A stretch of DNA of 64,000 nucleotides from Sinorhizobium meliloti (GTDB lineage Bacteria > Pseudomonadota > Alphaproteobacteria > Rhizobiales > Rhizobiaceae), in NCBI RefSeq assembly GCF_035610345.1, contig NZ_CP141213.1, positions 62,001 through 126,000 of the forward strand. Direction: 5' to 3'. Below, one piece after another: positions 1 to 8,714 of this stretch (positions are counted from its first letter, which is position 1; each line of letters begins with the position of its first letter). Under the pieces are notes generated by a model that ran no database searches, was not told where the DNA came from, and worked only from the letters and a program-made list of their open reading frames with translations. A program made the position numbers and the translations under genes.

Positions 1-1
1 C

Positions 2-412
2 GACAAATACGGCATGCCACTGATGATAGAGCCGCTCGTTATGCAGCCGGTTACCGAGCATGGCGGCTACATGGTGGACGGCGATGCCGACAAGATCGTC
101 ACGCTGACACGGCTTGCCCGGGAGATGGGCGCCGATATCGTCAAGGCGGACCCGACCACCGATGCGGACGAATTCCACCGGGTGGTGGAAGCGGCGCGTT
201 GCCCGGTTCTCGTTCGCGGCGGCGGCAAGGAGGATCTGAGATCCGTCTTCGACAAGTCGGCGGCCTTGATGAAGCAGGGCGCGATGGGCATGGTCTACGG
301 GCGCAATGTCTATCAGCACTCCAATCCGAATGCCGTGGTGCGCGGATTGATGGCGATCGTTCACGACAATGCGAGCGGCGAAGAGGCTTTCGCGCTGTAT
401 CGTCAAGGTTGA
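2..412 (+). CDS. DhnA/LsrF-type class I aldolase, C-terminal part (5' end outside window)
   Basis: The reading frame is open from the left edge, so only the last 136 residues are present. The fragment matches the second half of a DhnA/DeoC/LsrF-type TIM-barrel aldolase: 'PLMIEPL' strand, then 'ADIVKADPT', whose lysine is at the position of the Schiff-base lysine, then 'PVLVRGGGK' and 'GMVYGRNVYQH', the C-terminal phosphate-binding loops. Such enzymes cleave or form ketose (phosphate) carbon-carbon bonds. It ends 30 bp before an FGGY kinase on the same strand, so the two probably form a sugar or polyol catabolic operon that continues to the left. The family call is good; the substrate cannot be told. 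Confidence 0.8.
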   Translation, partial: DKYGMPLMIEPLVMQPVTEHGGYMVDGDADKIVTLTRLAREMGADIVKADPTTDADEFHRVVEAARCPVLVRGGGKEDLRSVFDKSAALMKQGAMGMVYGRNVYQHSNPNAVVRGLMAIVHDNASGEEAFALYRQG

Positions 413-442
413 TCGGATATCGGACCTTGGGAGGGGTTCAGC

Positions 443-1972
443 ATGGGAGACTATCTTTTGGGCCTCGACGCCGGCAACACCGTCATTAAGGCGGTGATCT
501 TCGACCGGCAGGGCAAGGAAATCGCTTCGGCCGCGGCGGAAGGGCACAGCCGGATGCCGTTCCCCGGCCATGTCGAGCGCAGCCTGGACGAGCTATGGGA
601 GAATGCCCGCCGGGTCATCCGCACATGTGTCGATGAGGCCGGGATCGACGCCGGCGAAATCGCCGCCATCGGCTGCGCCGGCCATGGCAACGGGCTCTAC
701 GCGCTCGACCATGAAGGGCGTCCGCTTCTCGGCATACAGTCGCTCGACACCCGGGCGGCGGCGCTTGTCGAAGAGTGGAGGTCGCAAGGTGTCGGCGACC
801 GGACCTATCCGATCGGCCAGCAACGGCCCTGGCCTTCGCAGACCCCCACTCTTCTCGCCTGGCTGAAACGACATCGGCCGGAGGTCTTCGCCAGCATCGG
901 CACGGTCTTTCTCTGCAAGGATTTCATCGTCAACCGGCTGACGGGCACGCGCTTCAGCGACGTCTCGGACATGACCGGCTGCGGATTGCTCAACGTCGCC
1001 GGCCGGCACTACGACCGGGAACTCATGGCAGCTTACGGGCTCTCCGAAACGATTGACCTCCTGCCGCCATTGGTGGAAAGCGCCGACGTCGCCGGTCGCA
1101 TCACCGAAGCGGCCGCGGCCGAGACGGGGCTTGCCGCCGGAACGCCGGTGGTCGGTGGGCTTTTCGACGTGGTCGCCTCGGCGATCGGCTCCGGGGTCAC
1201 CCGCACCGGGGCAGCTTCCATCATCGCCGGGACCTGGAGCATCAATCAGGTGATCATCGAAAGCCCGGAGCTCCAGGGACCGGTGTTCATGTCCTCCACC
1301 TTCGATCGCGACCGCTATATGGCGATCGAGTCCAGCGCGACCTCCGCCGCAAACCTCGAATGGCTGGTGCGGGAGTTCTTTTCCGAGGTGCGCTCCGATG
1401 GGCGCTCGCCCTTCGACCTCTGCTGCGAGCTCGCCTCCTCAAGCGATCCGGCCTCCGACGACCCCATCTACCACCCCTATCTCTACGGCGCCCAGCAGGA
1501 CGGCAGCGCGCGCGCCGGGTTCTACGGGATCGCCGGCTGGCACACGAAAGGCCACCTCGTGCGCGCAGTACTCGAAGGCGTGGCATTCGGTCACCGCCAG
1601 CACATAGAGACGATGCGCAAATCAGGTGCGGTCTTCGACGAGGCGATCCTTTCCGGCGGCGGTTCGCGCAGTCTCATATGGCCGCAGATATTCGCCGACG
1701 TCCTCGGCGTCCCGGTCTCCGTGGCCCGCTCGCGTGAGACGGGCGCCCTGGGGGCGGCAATCGCCGCCGGCACCGGCGTTGGCATTTTCTCCGACTTCGC
1801 CGAGGGTGCGGCCGCGATGGTGAGAACCGAGCGGCACTATCGTCCGAACAGGGCGCTGGAGGCCCATTATGCCCGGCGATACGCGCTTTACAGGGACATC
1901 GCGGACGCCATGACCCCGATCTGGCGCCGGCTTTCGGCAATGCAGGCCATCACGGCGGGAGTTGCGGCGTGA
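443..1972 (+). CDS. FGGY-family carbohydrate kinase
   Basis: A complete 509-residue sugar kinase of normal FGGY length. The N-terminal phosphate-binding motif 'LGLDAGNTVIKAVIFD' starts at residue 6, and 'GCAGHGNGLYALD' follows near residue 75. The adenosine-binding motif 'LSGGGSRSLIWPQIFADV' lies near residue 400. It would phosphorylate a ketose or polyol with ATP in the cytoplasm. The start is set by GGGAGGGG about 8 bp upstream of the ATG. It follows the aldolase by 30 bp and overlaps the next gene by 4 bp (GTGA), so kinase, aldolase and oxidoreductase are very likely co-transcribed. Xylulokinase-like and erythritol kinase-like members cannot be separated by eye. Confidence 0.88.
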   Translation: MGDYLLGLDAGNTVIKAVIFDRQGKEIASAAAEGHSRMPFPGHVERSLDELWENARRVIRTCVDEAGIDAGEIAAIGCAGHGNGLYALDHEGRPLLGIQSLDTRAAALVEEWRSQGVGDRTYPIGQQRPWPSQTPTLLAWLKRHRPEVFASIGTVFLCKDFIVNRLTGTRFSDVSDMTGCGLLNVAGRHYDRELMAAYGLSETIDLLPPLVESADVAGRITEAAAAETGLAAGTPVVGGLFDVVASAIGSGVTRTGAASIIAGTWSINQVIIESPELQGPVFMSSTFDRDRYMAIESSATSAANLEWLVREFFSEVRSDGRSPFDLCCELASSSDPASDDPIYHPYLYGAQQDGSARAGFYGIAGWHTKGHLVRAVLEGVAFGHRQHIETMRKSGAVFDEAILSGGGSRSLIWPQIFADVLGVPVSVARSRETGALGAAIAAGTGVGIFSDFAEGAAAMVRTERHYRPNRALEAHYARRYALYRDIADAMTPIWRRLSAMQAITAGVAA

Positions 1973-3591
1973 ACGCGGATATGAACGAGACGATCGCCGA
2001 TGCGGGCAGTTACGATTTCATCGTCATCGGCGCCGGCTCCGCGGGCTGCGTCCTTGCCAACCGGCTTTCCGCCGACCCGAAAAACCGGGTCCTGCTGGTC
2101 GAAGCCGGCGGCAGCGACCGTTATCACTGGGTGCATGTGCCGATCGGCTATCTCTACTGCATGGGCAATCCGCGCACCGACTGGATGATGAGGACGGCCG
2201 CGGAACCCGGTCTCAACGGCCGCAGCCTCCCCTATCCTCGCGGCAAGCTGCTCGGCGGCTGCTCTTCCATCAACGGCATGATCTATATGCGAGGGCAGGC
2301 GGCCGACTACGACGGCTGGCGTCAGGCCGGCAATATCGGCTGGGGCTGGGACGATGTTCTGCCCTATTTCCTGAAGTCGGAGGACAACTTCCGCGGCAAG
2401 TCGCCGATGCATGGCGCCGGCGGGGAATGGCGGGTCGAACGGCAGCGTCTGTCCTGGCCGATCCTTGACGCCTTTCGCGATGCCGCCGAAGAGCTCGGCA
2501 TTCCGAAGACCGAGGATTTCAACACCGGCGATAACGAGGGATCCGGCTATTTCGAGGTGAACCAGCGCGGCGGCCTGCGCTGGAACACGACCAAGGCGTT
2601 CCTGCGCCCCGCCATGAAGCGGCCGAACCTTCGGGTGCTGACGGGCGCCGAGACCGAGCGTCTGATCTTCGACGGGCGCCGGACGAAGGGCGTGCGCTTC
2701 CGGTCGGACGGCCGCATCCACGTGGCGCGCGCCACGCGCGAGGTCATCCTCTCTGCGGGCGCGATCAACTCGCCGAAAATCCTCGAACTATCCGGGGTGG
2801 GTCGGCCGGACGTCGTCTCGGCAGCCGGCGCGGAGGTCGTCCACCACCTCCCCGGGGTTGGCGAGAACCTGCAGGATCATCTTCAGATCCGCACCGTATT
2901 CCGGATCGAAGGCGCGAAAACGCTGAACCAGCTCTATCACAGCATTTTTTCCCGCATGGGAATGGGCTTCGAATACATGCTGAGGCGTTCCGGTCCGCTG
3001 TCGATGGCACCGAGCCAACTCGGCATATTCGCGAAAAGCAGCCCGTCCGTCGCAACCCCCGACCTCGAATACCATGTCCAGCCGCTGAGCACCGACCGAT
3101 TGGGAGAGCCGCTCCACAGCTACCCGGCCGTCACGGTCTCGGTCTGCAATCTGAGGCCGGAAAGCCGCGGGAGCGTGCATGTCACGACAAAGGAATCATC
3201 CGCCGCGCCGGACATCCGGCCGAACTATCTGTCCACTGCCGGCGACCGGCTGCTTGCGGCACGGGCGATTCGCCACGCTCGCAATCTCATGGCGACGAAG
3301 GCCATCGCAAGATTCAAGCCGGCGGAAATACTGCCCGGCGCGGAGTTCCAAAGCGAGGATGAGCTCATCCGACGCGCCGGCGATATCGCGACGACGATCT
3401 TCCACCCGGTCGGCACCTGCAGGATGGGCAGCGATCCGATGGCGGTGGTGGACCCTTCCCTCAAGGTTCATGGTCTTCATGGCCTGCGCGTCGTCGACGC
3501 CTCGATCATGCCCACCATCGTCTCCGGAAACACGAACTCGCCGGTCATCATGATTGCGGAAAAAGCGGCGGAGGCCATCCTCCGCAGCTAG
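1969..3591 (+). CDS. GMC-family FAD-dependent oxidoreductase (choline/alcohol dehydrogenase-like)
   Basis: A 540-residue glucose-methanol-choline oxidoreductase. The Rossmann FAD motif 'DFIVIGAGSAGCVLANRLS' begins near residue 15. GMC signature 1 is at 'LLGGCSSINGMIYMRG' (about residue 95) and signature 2 at 'GAINSPKILELSGVG' (about 265). The C-terminal catalytic His/Asn pair is kept in 'HPVGTCRMG' and 'GNTNSPVIMIAEKAA'. It would oxidise a primary alcohol or polyol to the aldehyde. The chosen GTG start overlaps the kinase stop by 4 bp; an ATG four codons later is an alternative. There is no signal peptide, so it is cytoplasmic. The context suggests that it oxidises the polyol whose product is then phosphorylated and cleaved. 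Confidence 0.88.
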   Translation: MNADMNETIADAGSYDFIVIGAGSAGCVLANRLSADPKNRVLLVEAGGSDRYHWVHVPIGYLYCMGNPRTDWMMRTAAEPGLNGRSLPYPRGKLLGGCSSINGMIYMRGQAADYDGWRQAGNIGWGWDDVLPYFLKSEDNFRGKSPMHGAGGEWRVERQRLSWPILDAFRDAAEELGIPKTEDFNTGDNEGSGYFEVNQRGGLRWNTTKAFLRPAMKRPNLRVLTGAETERLIFDGRRTKGVRFRSDGRIHVARATREVILSAGAINSPKILELSGVGRPDVVSAAGAEVVHHLPGVGENLQDHLQIRTVFRIEGAKTLNQLYHSIFSRMGMGFEYMLRRSGPLSMAPSQLGIFAKSSPSVATPDLEYHVQPLSTDRLGEPLHSYPAVTVSVCNLRPESRGSVHVTTKESSAAPDIRPNYLSTAGDRLLAARAIRHARNLMATKAIARFKPAEILPGAEFQSEDELIRRAGDIATTIFHPVGTCRMGSDPMAVVDPSLKVHGLHGLRVVDASIMPTIVSGNTNSPVIMIAEKAAEAILRS

Positions 3592-3982
3592 AGCACGATT
3601 TCGGAACCCAGACGAAACCGCACGCGCCGTCCTCATCCGCCCCAGGGAATGGGTCTCGGGTTAGATGGTGCATCTCAGACATTGGTCTCCGCATGCAGTG
3701 TGAACGTGCGGCCGGTCAACTTCAAAAGGCGCTGGAATTGACCGACGCTGCGGTCGCGCGGACCCGGATTGATCGCTGCTTTAATCGCTTCGTGAGAGGC
3801 ATTATTACATCGTGCTGGGTTGCTGGCCTGCGCCGCCAGCGGCGGCCAGTCCCTCTGAAACTGGCTTTGTCAGTTGAAGGTGCGCCCTGAGTTTCAGGGT
3901 GCCGACTGGCTGCTTCTCGTAAGCGTATTTGCCCTTTAGCCGACCGTGGCGGCCAAAGGCGCGCGTTTCGTCGTCCAGACCG
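3592..3982. other. Intergenic region with no recognisable gene
   Basis: This stretch separates the GMC oxidoreductase from the convergent TPR gene. Short open frames exist on both strands but none shows family motifs or a convincing ribosome binding site. A loose inverted repeat pairs CTGAAACT (3855-3862) with AGTTTCAG (3890-3897) across 27 nt; it could act as a weak hairpin after the TPR gene but lacks a T-run. Nothing else is supported. Confidence 0.5.
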
Positions 3983-5692
3983 TCAAAGCAGATCAAGGCG
4001 CAGCATCGACGTGCTGCCTACCCATGCTTCACGCCATCGGCGCGACGTCTTTTCAGCCAAGTCCTCGTCGCCGCGCGCGCGATAGACCTCGCTCAGGCCG
4101 AACAGGGCCCAGCCATTGTTCGGAGCAACGACTAGGCTCTCGATAAAGGCATTTTCCGCGCCATCGAGATCGCCGACGCGCAACAGAGCCGCTCCGAGCG
4201 ACTGCCCGATCGGGTAGTACCAGTGGCGCGGCTCCATATATGAAAGGCGATCCTCCACTTTCTTGGCATCCGCGAAGGCTCGAGCGGCAGCCGGCCAATC
4301 GTCCCCCGCCTGCGCAATCCGCGCGGTAAGGACGTGCCCGGCTATTGCCAGTACGTCAGCAGCGGGCATTCCGCCGTCCTCTAGCGCATTCAAGTCAGCT
4401 GATCGGGCGATTTTGGCAATCGCCGCTCCCTCGGATCGAGCAGCATCAAGGTCACCGCGCCCAGCTTGAGCAACCCCGCGCATATAATGCCAGGCGGCAT
4501 CGACGAATGGGAACTCCCCGGTCGGACGCGCAACCGCGAGGATCGTTTCCGGGTCGCTGAACTGAGCGTGCGCGAATAGGGGCGCGGCCTTGATCGGCTG
4601 AACGAACGCAGGTGCGGCGCGCGCGAGCTCGTCCGAAATTACCCCTGAGAGCTTCTGAGCCGCCTCGATGGCAGTCGGGCCGTCGCCGGCCATTTGTGCC
4701 GAAACGAGCAGGAAGTGTATGTTGTGTGGGTAGTAGCCGCCAGCATAAAGCCCCTCAGGCGCCACCGCTTGAAAGAATGACTCATCCGTTGCGACCGCAC
4801 GGCGATTGACCGCAAGCGAATCCGCATAACGTCCGACCCGGTAGTAAATGTGAGAGGGCATGTGAACCAGATGACCGGCTCCGATATCCATCTTCGCCAG
4901 GCGATCGGCGTGCCGCTCCGCCCGCTCGGGCGTAGTCGAGGCCTCGACTGCATGGATGTAGAGATGGATCGCGCCAACATGGTCCGGGTTGCGCGCTAGC
5001 ACCCGCTCAAGCGTCGAGATAATCGCCGCAGTCTTTCCCTTCGGCTTTGCGCCGGCGTCGGCCCAGTAATCCCACGGGTTCAGGTCCATCAACGCCTCTG
5101 CATAGAGAACGGCGATATCGTCGTCTTCCGGAAACTTGCCTGCGACTTCAGCCATTGCCTCTGCATAGGCTTGGTCGAGAACCGTACGTTCGGTGCCAGG
5201 AGCATAGCGACGGGCCAGGGCGGCGATCAACGCCTGCTCACGCGGAGACGCGCTGGACGCCAGGGCCGCGGCCTTCGCCACCGCGGCCAATGCCGCAGCA
5301 TTCGCGTCGGGATCCATTGGTGCGTTGATGTTCGGCCCGAGCACGAGCGCTTCGCCCCAAAAACAAATCGCGCAAGATGGGTCAAGCTTCTGAGCTTGCT
5401 TGAAGCTGCGGGCAGCCTCGGCATGGTTGAAACCGAAACTCAGCATCATCGCCTGGTCGGCGTAAGCCTGCGCTGCTTTGCTGGCGGTAGAGGCGGCGGA
5501 GCGGTGACCGATCAGACTTGGCCACAGAGGCACCTGTGCGCCCCGGGTAGCTGGCGTCGGAAGCTGGTTGCCGCTGAACTGTTTCAGTTCAGTGTTCTTC
5601 GCCAGGTGGTACTTCGCGTCATGGGCAAGTGCCGGAGCGGCGGCGAAGAGGATGATTACGGACAGAGCGCTGGAGAGAAGGTGTGTTTTCAT
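3983..5692 (-). CDS. Exported tetratricopeptide-repeat protein
   Basis: A 569-residue protein starting with a clear signal peptide ('MKTHLLSSALSVIILFAAAP...ALA'), so it should reach the periplasm. The mature part is alpha-helical, with TPR-like units such as 'QAMMLSFGFNHAEAARSFKQ', 'CAICFWGEALVLGPNINAPM' and a C-terminal 'GDLDGAENAFIESLVVAPNN' repeat. TPR arrays bind protein partners; no catalytic motif is visible. The start shown gives the best signal peptide, but an ATG two codons upstream (5698) is equally possible. A DUF1127 gene lies upstream on the same strand. The function is unknown; proteins of this kind are usually annotated only as TPR repeat proteins. Confidence 0.8.
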   Translation of the reverse strand: MKTHLLSSALSVIILFAAAPALAHDAKYHLAKNTELKQFSGNQLPTPATRGAQVPLWPSLIGHRSAASTASKAAQAYADQAMMLSFGFNHAEAARSFKQAQKLDPSCAICFWGEALVLGPNINAPMDPDANAAALAAVAKAAALASSASPREQALIAALARRYAPGTERTVLDQAYAEAMAEVAGKFPEDDDIAVLYAEALMDLNPWDYWADAGAKPKGKTAAIISTLERVLARNPDHVGAIHLYIHAVEASTTPERAERHADRLAKMDIGAGHLVHMPSHIYYRVGRYADSLAVNRRAVATDESFFQAVAPEGLYAGGYYPHNIHFLLVSAQMAGDGPTAIEAAQKLSGVISDELARAAPAFVQPIKAAPLFAHAQFSDPETILAVARPTGEFPFVDAAWHYMRGVAQAGRGDLDAARSEGAAIAKIARSADLNALEDGGMPAADVLAIAGHVLTARIAQAGDDWPAAARAFADAKKVEDRLSYMEPRHWYYPIGQSLGAALLRVGDLDGAENAFIESLVVAPNNGWALFGLSEVYRARGDEDLAEKTSRRWREAWVGSTSMLRLDLL

Positions 5693-5742
5693 GGTCATTC
5701 TCAATGGTTTCGATCTGACAGAGACGGTGGCATTCGGCCGCT

Positions 5743-5988
5743 TTACACTCTCTTGCGCCATTTACAGGCTCGTCCGGACTCGACGCGGTACTCAATTTCG
5801 AAACGTGTCACGCCGATGTCTTTGAGGATGTGATCCGGCATTTCCTGCAGCGCGCACCCGCGTGCACGACTGGTTTTCCGGCGACGGCGGGTTGCCTCGG
5901 CCACCTGTGCGGCGTAGCTCAAGAAGGCTGTGCTGAGCGCGGTGGTCAGAAACGCCGACGGATTGAGATTGAAGGAGGTCTTAGACAT
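5743..5988 (-). CDS. DUF1127 small protein
   Basis: An 81-residue basic protein whose C-terminal half carries the DUF1127 pattern 'PDHILKDIGVTRFEIEYRVE', followed by a short positively charged tail. The N-terminal half is hydrophobic and alanine-rich. The start is supported by AGAGGGAAGC a few bases upstream of the ATG; the open frame extends further upstream, but that part is low-complexity and lacks homology cues. Small DUF1127 proteins are abundant in rhizobia and some affect phosphate, carbon or RNA-linked stress responses; that is family knowledge, not shown here. The TPR gene follows about 50 bp downstream on the same strand. Confidence 0.8.
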   Translation of the reverse strand: MSKTSFNLNPSAFLTTALSTAFLSYAAQVAEATRRRRKTSRARGCALQEMPDHILKDIGVTRFEIEYRVESGRACKWRKRV

Positions 5989-6847
5989 GATGCTTCCCTC
6001 TTGGTCTGAGTGTCGGTCTGTCGGTGGACACTCACCAATGCGTCTGTTGCGACAGAGCCACCGCCTTGTTGTTCCGAATGTGGTGGCAAAGGGTTGTGCA
6101 GCCCGCGCGCGCCATCCTCGTTCAGCCCGCACGCGCCATCCATATGTTACTGCATAGCCCGACTGAGCCACTGCGGCAGTTCCGGAAGTAACAGGAACCA
6201 GCCTTGGGGTCGCTCGGCCGCCCACGCAACCGCTCAGCGGTGGGTGCCCAGCCCCAGTCGACGGGACGTTGCGCGCCGGAGCTTTAAGCATTTTGGGGCT
6301 CCGGACCGGGCCGGGGGCGAGGCGTTCACGCGGATATTATCTCGACGACAACGATAGTCCCCTCTCGCACGCCAGCCGATTGGTGCGCCTCACCCTATAA
6401 CTGGAGACCTTGACGGTGGAGGATTTGGCGCAGCACCTGGCAGTCATCTATCGCCGGTGCGGGCCGGTCCGCCCCGGTTTTTGCCGAGACCGGGGCAATT
6501 CCGGGTGGAGGTGATGCCGCTACATTGGTTCCGTTTGGACGATCTCGATTCGATCGCGGCCGCCGCCGTACGGGGGGTGGGGGCTTGCATGGGTGGTGCG
6601 GGAGCGGATCGAGACAGGCACGCTCACCCTCCATCGGCCGGAGCAGCCACCGCTTCTATGTGATTGACACCATTGTGGCCCGCAGACGCCGCACCTCTCG
6701 CTCAAAGTTCGCGTTGCCGTCGATGCCATGGCGGCTCAATTGCCGAGATGCATGCTTTGAAATGGAGGGAAAGTTGCTCGCCACGCTCGGTCGCAGGGCG
6801 CCTGTGGCAGGAATCAGTGGAGACTGTTGGCCTTTCCTTGGTTCAGA
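5989..6847. other. Long intergenic region, mostly without genes
   Basis: About 860 bp between the DUF1127 gene and the 3' end of a LysR gene. It contains the DUF1127 promoter region, a short tandem duplication of about 22-24 bp (6100-6145; units beginning CAGCCCGC and sharing CGCGCCATCC), and a possible decayed LysR fragment listed separately. Other open frames here are rich in Arg, Gly and Pro with no family signature and look like GC-rich noise. Confidence 0.45.
6570..6763 (+). pseudogene. Possible decayed C-terminal fragment of a LysR-type regulator
   Basis: Read in one frame, the segment gives 'WGLAWVVRERIETGTLTLHR', then 'PEQPPLLCD', a stop, and 'TPHLSLKVRVAVDAMAAQL'. This resembles the end of a LysR effector domain, where a 'G.G.AW....' loop is followed by a '..PPL..' strand and a '..LS.KVR.F.D.L...L' final helix. 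The internal stop and the lack of any upstream domain indicate a relic. It lies beside an intact LysR gene on the opposite strand. The similarity is by eye only, so this is a tentative call. Confidence 0.3.
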
Positions 6848-7744
6848 TCAACTCTCGCGGAGCCGGTATCGCTCAGTGATCCAGTCGATGAACACGCGCA
6901 AGCGGGGCGAAAGCTGACGCGTGTGCGAATAGAGGACGTGCACTGGCAGTGGCGACGGCGGAAAGTCCGTTAACACTTCTACGAGCGCGCCGCTCGCAAG
7001 CTCGGAAGCGACCCGATAGCGTGGGACTTGAATGAGTCCCAGGCCGGCACAGGCCGATGCAACGTTCGTCTCCGGGCCGGTCACCGTGATGACAGTGGGC
7101 AGCGTCAGCTCGCGCGTCTTGCCCGCGACGATGAATGCAAAGGGCGCAACCGAAGGCGTATCGGGAGAGAGGAGTCCCACCATTCGGTGACCATTAAATA
7201 AGTCCTCGGGAACGTGGGGCGTGCGGAAACGAGCGAGATACTCAGGGCTCGCGAAGGTGCCGCGCTTCAGCTCGGTCAATTTGCGACGGATCAGCGGGGA
7301 GTCTGCGAGATGGCCCGCCCGCACGATGCAATCATACCCTTCGCGCACGATGTCCACCGGCTGGTGGGTTTCGCTGATGTGCAATCGGATATCGGGATAA
7401 CGATCAAGAAAAGCCTGAAGGCCAGGCAGCAGAAAATGGCGCGCCTGCGTACCGTGAACATCGACACGCAACAGACCCGACGGACTAGCGCCGCTGAAGC
7501 CGGCCTCGGCGTCTTCCAGATCTGCGATGAGTCTGACGCAGCGGTGATAGTAAGCTTCTCCATCCAAGGTGGTCCGGACCACGCGCGTGGTCCGCTGCAG
7601 CAGGCGCACGCCCAGACGCCCCTCCAACTGCTTGACGGCATCGGTAATGGTCGAACGGGGCAATCCAAGGTCCTCCGCCGCCAACGTGAAGCTGCGCCTT
7701 TCGGCGACACGGGCAAAAACTCGCATAGCATCGAAACGGTCCAT
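6848..7744 (-). CDS. LysR-family transcriptional regulator
   Basis: A LysR-type regulator of 298 residues. The N-terminal winged helix-turn-helix reads 'FARVAERRSFTLAAEDLGLP' then 'RSTITDAVKQLEGRLGVRLL', followed by an effector-binding domain. The start at 'MDRFDAM' matches the usual LysR N-terminus; an ATG six codons upstream (7762) is also possible. It diverges from two short-chain dehydrogenase genes across about 120 bp, the usual LysR arrangement, so it probably controls them and itself in response to a small molecule. This N-terminal style ('RFDAMRVFARVAE') is common among regulators of neighbouring oxidoreductases. Confidence 0.88.
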   Translation of the reverse strand: MDRFDAMRVFARVAERRSFTLAAEDLGLPRSTITDAVKQLEGRLGVRLLQRTTRVVRTTLDGEAYYHRCVRLIADLEDAEAGFSGASPSGLLRVDVHGTQARHFLLPGLQAFLDRYPDIRLHISETHQPVDIVREGYDCIVRAGHLADSPLIRRKLTELKRGTFASPEYLARFRTPHVPEDLFNGHRMVGLLSPDTPSVAPFAFIVAGKTRELTLPTVITVTGPETNVASACAGLGLIQVPRYRVASELASGALVEVLTDFPPSPLPVHVLYSHTRQLSPRLRVFIDWITERYRLRES

Positions 7745-7866
7745 GGGGATTATTCGGTCCATCCGGATAGTGTTGCCGAAGTATGCATCATTATCCGAGT
7801 GGGGAGAAGTGTCATATTTTCCTTAGTACCTACTCGCTTCGGCGGACCACACGAAGGAAGAAGCAA

Positions 7867-8601
7867 ATGGAAACGAACAAAGTAGCGATCGTCACCGGCG
7901 CGTCGCGCGGTATCGGCGCGGCAATTGCTGCGCGTCTGGCGCATGACGGCTTCACCGTCGTTATCAACTACGCCGGCAATGCCGCTGCCGCTGAAGAAGT
8001 GGCCGGGAAAATCGAGGCGGCTGGCGGCAAGGCGCTAACGGCGCAAGCCGATGTGAGCGACCCGGTGGCCGTCAGGCGCCTGTTCGATACGGCGGAAGAA
8101 GCCTTCGGCGGTGTCGATGTCTTGGTCAACAATGCCGGCATCATGCCTCTCACCACTATTGCGGACACCGATGATGCCGTCTTTCACCAGATCATCGCTG
8201 TAAACCTGAAAGGCACGTTCAACACCCTGCGCGAGGCGGCGCAACGCCTGCGCGTAGGTGGTCGCATCATCAATATGTCAACGAGCCAGGTCGCCTTGCT
8301 GCACCCGAGCTACGGCATCTACGCCGCCGCGAAGGCCGGCGTCGAGGCTATGACACACGTGCTGTCGAAGGAACTGCGCGGCCGCTACATCACGGTCAAC
8401 GCCGTCGCGCCCGGACCGACTGCTACTGACCTGTTTTTAGAGGGCAAGTCGGACGAGGTCATGGACCGCTTTGCGAAGCTCGCCCCGCTCGAACGGCTCG
8501 GCACTCCGCAGGACATAGCGGGCACCGTCGCCTTCCTCGCGGGACCGGACGGCGCCTGGGTGAACGGCCAAGTGCTGCGCTCCAATGGCGGCATCATCTG
8601 A
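7867..8601 (+). CDS. Short-chain dehydrogenase/reductase (SDR)
   Basis: A classical SDR of 244 residues. The cofactor motif 'TGASRGIGAAIAARL' is near residue 10, 'NNAGIM' near residue 87, and the active site is Ser in 'MSTSQVALLHPSYGIYAAAK' with the catalytic YxxxK. The closing 'GPDGAWVNGQVLRSNGG' is typical of FabG-like SDRs. It would reduce a ketone or oxidise an alcohol with NAD(P)H. The ATG is preceded by GAAGGAAGAAGC, which decides the start over an earlier in-frame ATG. It diverges from the LysR gene and is followed after 113 bp by a second SDR. The substrate is unknown. Confidence 0.88.
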   Translation: METNKVAIVTGASRGIGAAIAARLAHDGFTVVINYAGNAAAAEEVAGKIEAAGGKALTAQADVSDPVAVRRLFDTAEEAFGGVDVLVNNAGIMPLTTIADTDDAVFHQIIAVNLKGTFNTLREAAQRLRVGGRIINMSTSQVALLHPSYGIYAAAKAGVEAMTHVLSKELRGRYITVNAVAPGPTATDLFLEGKSDEVMDRFAKLAPLERLGTPQDIAGTVAFLAGPDGAWVNGQVLRSNGGII

Positions 8602-8714
8602 CGTCCTCAGCCTCCAAGGCGTGCCGGCGCGATCCGCCCGCGAGTAGGCACGCTGGGGTCCAGGGATACGGCTCCCAAGGCATCAACAAACGCACATCAA
8701 GTGAGGAACGCACC

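Noticed and set aside
3805..3996. Possible transposase remnant on the minus strand
   Set aside because: The 63-residue frame has no motif that I can tie to any transposase family, and no flanking inverted repeats or target duplication are visible.
6100..6145. Short tandem repeat as a CRISPR or phase-variation element
   Set aside because: Only two imperfect units of about 22-24 bp, no spacers and no associated genes.
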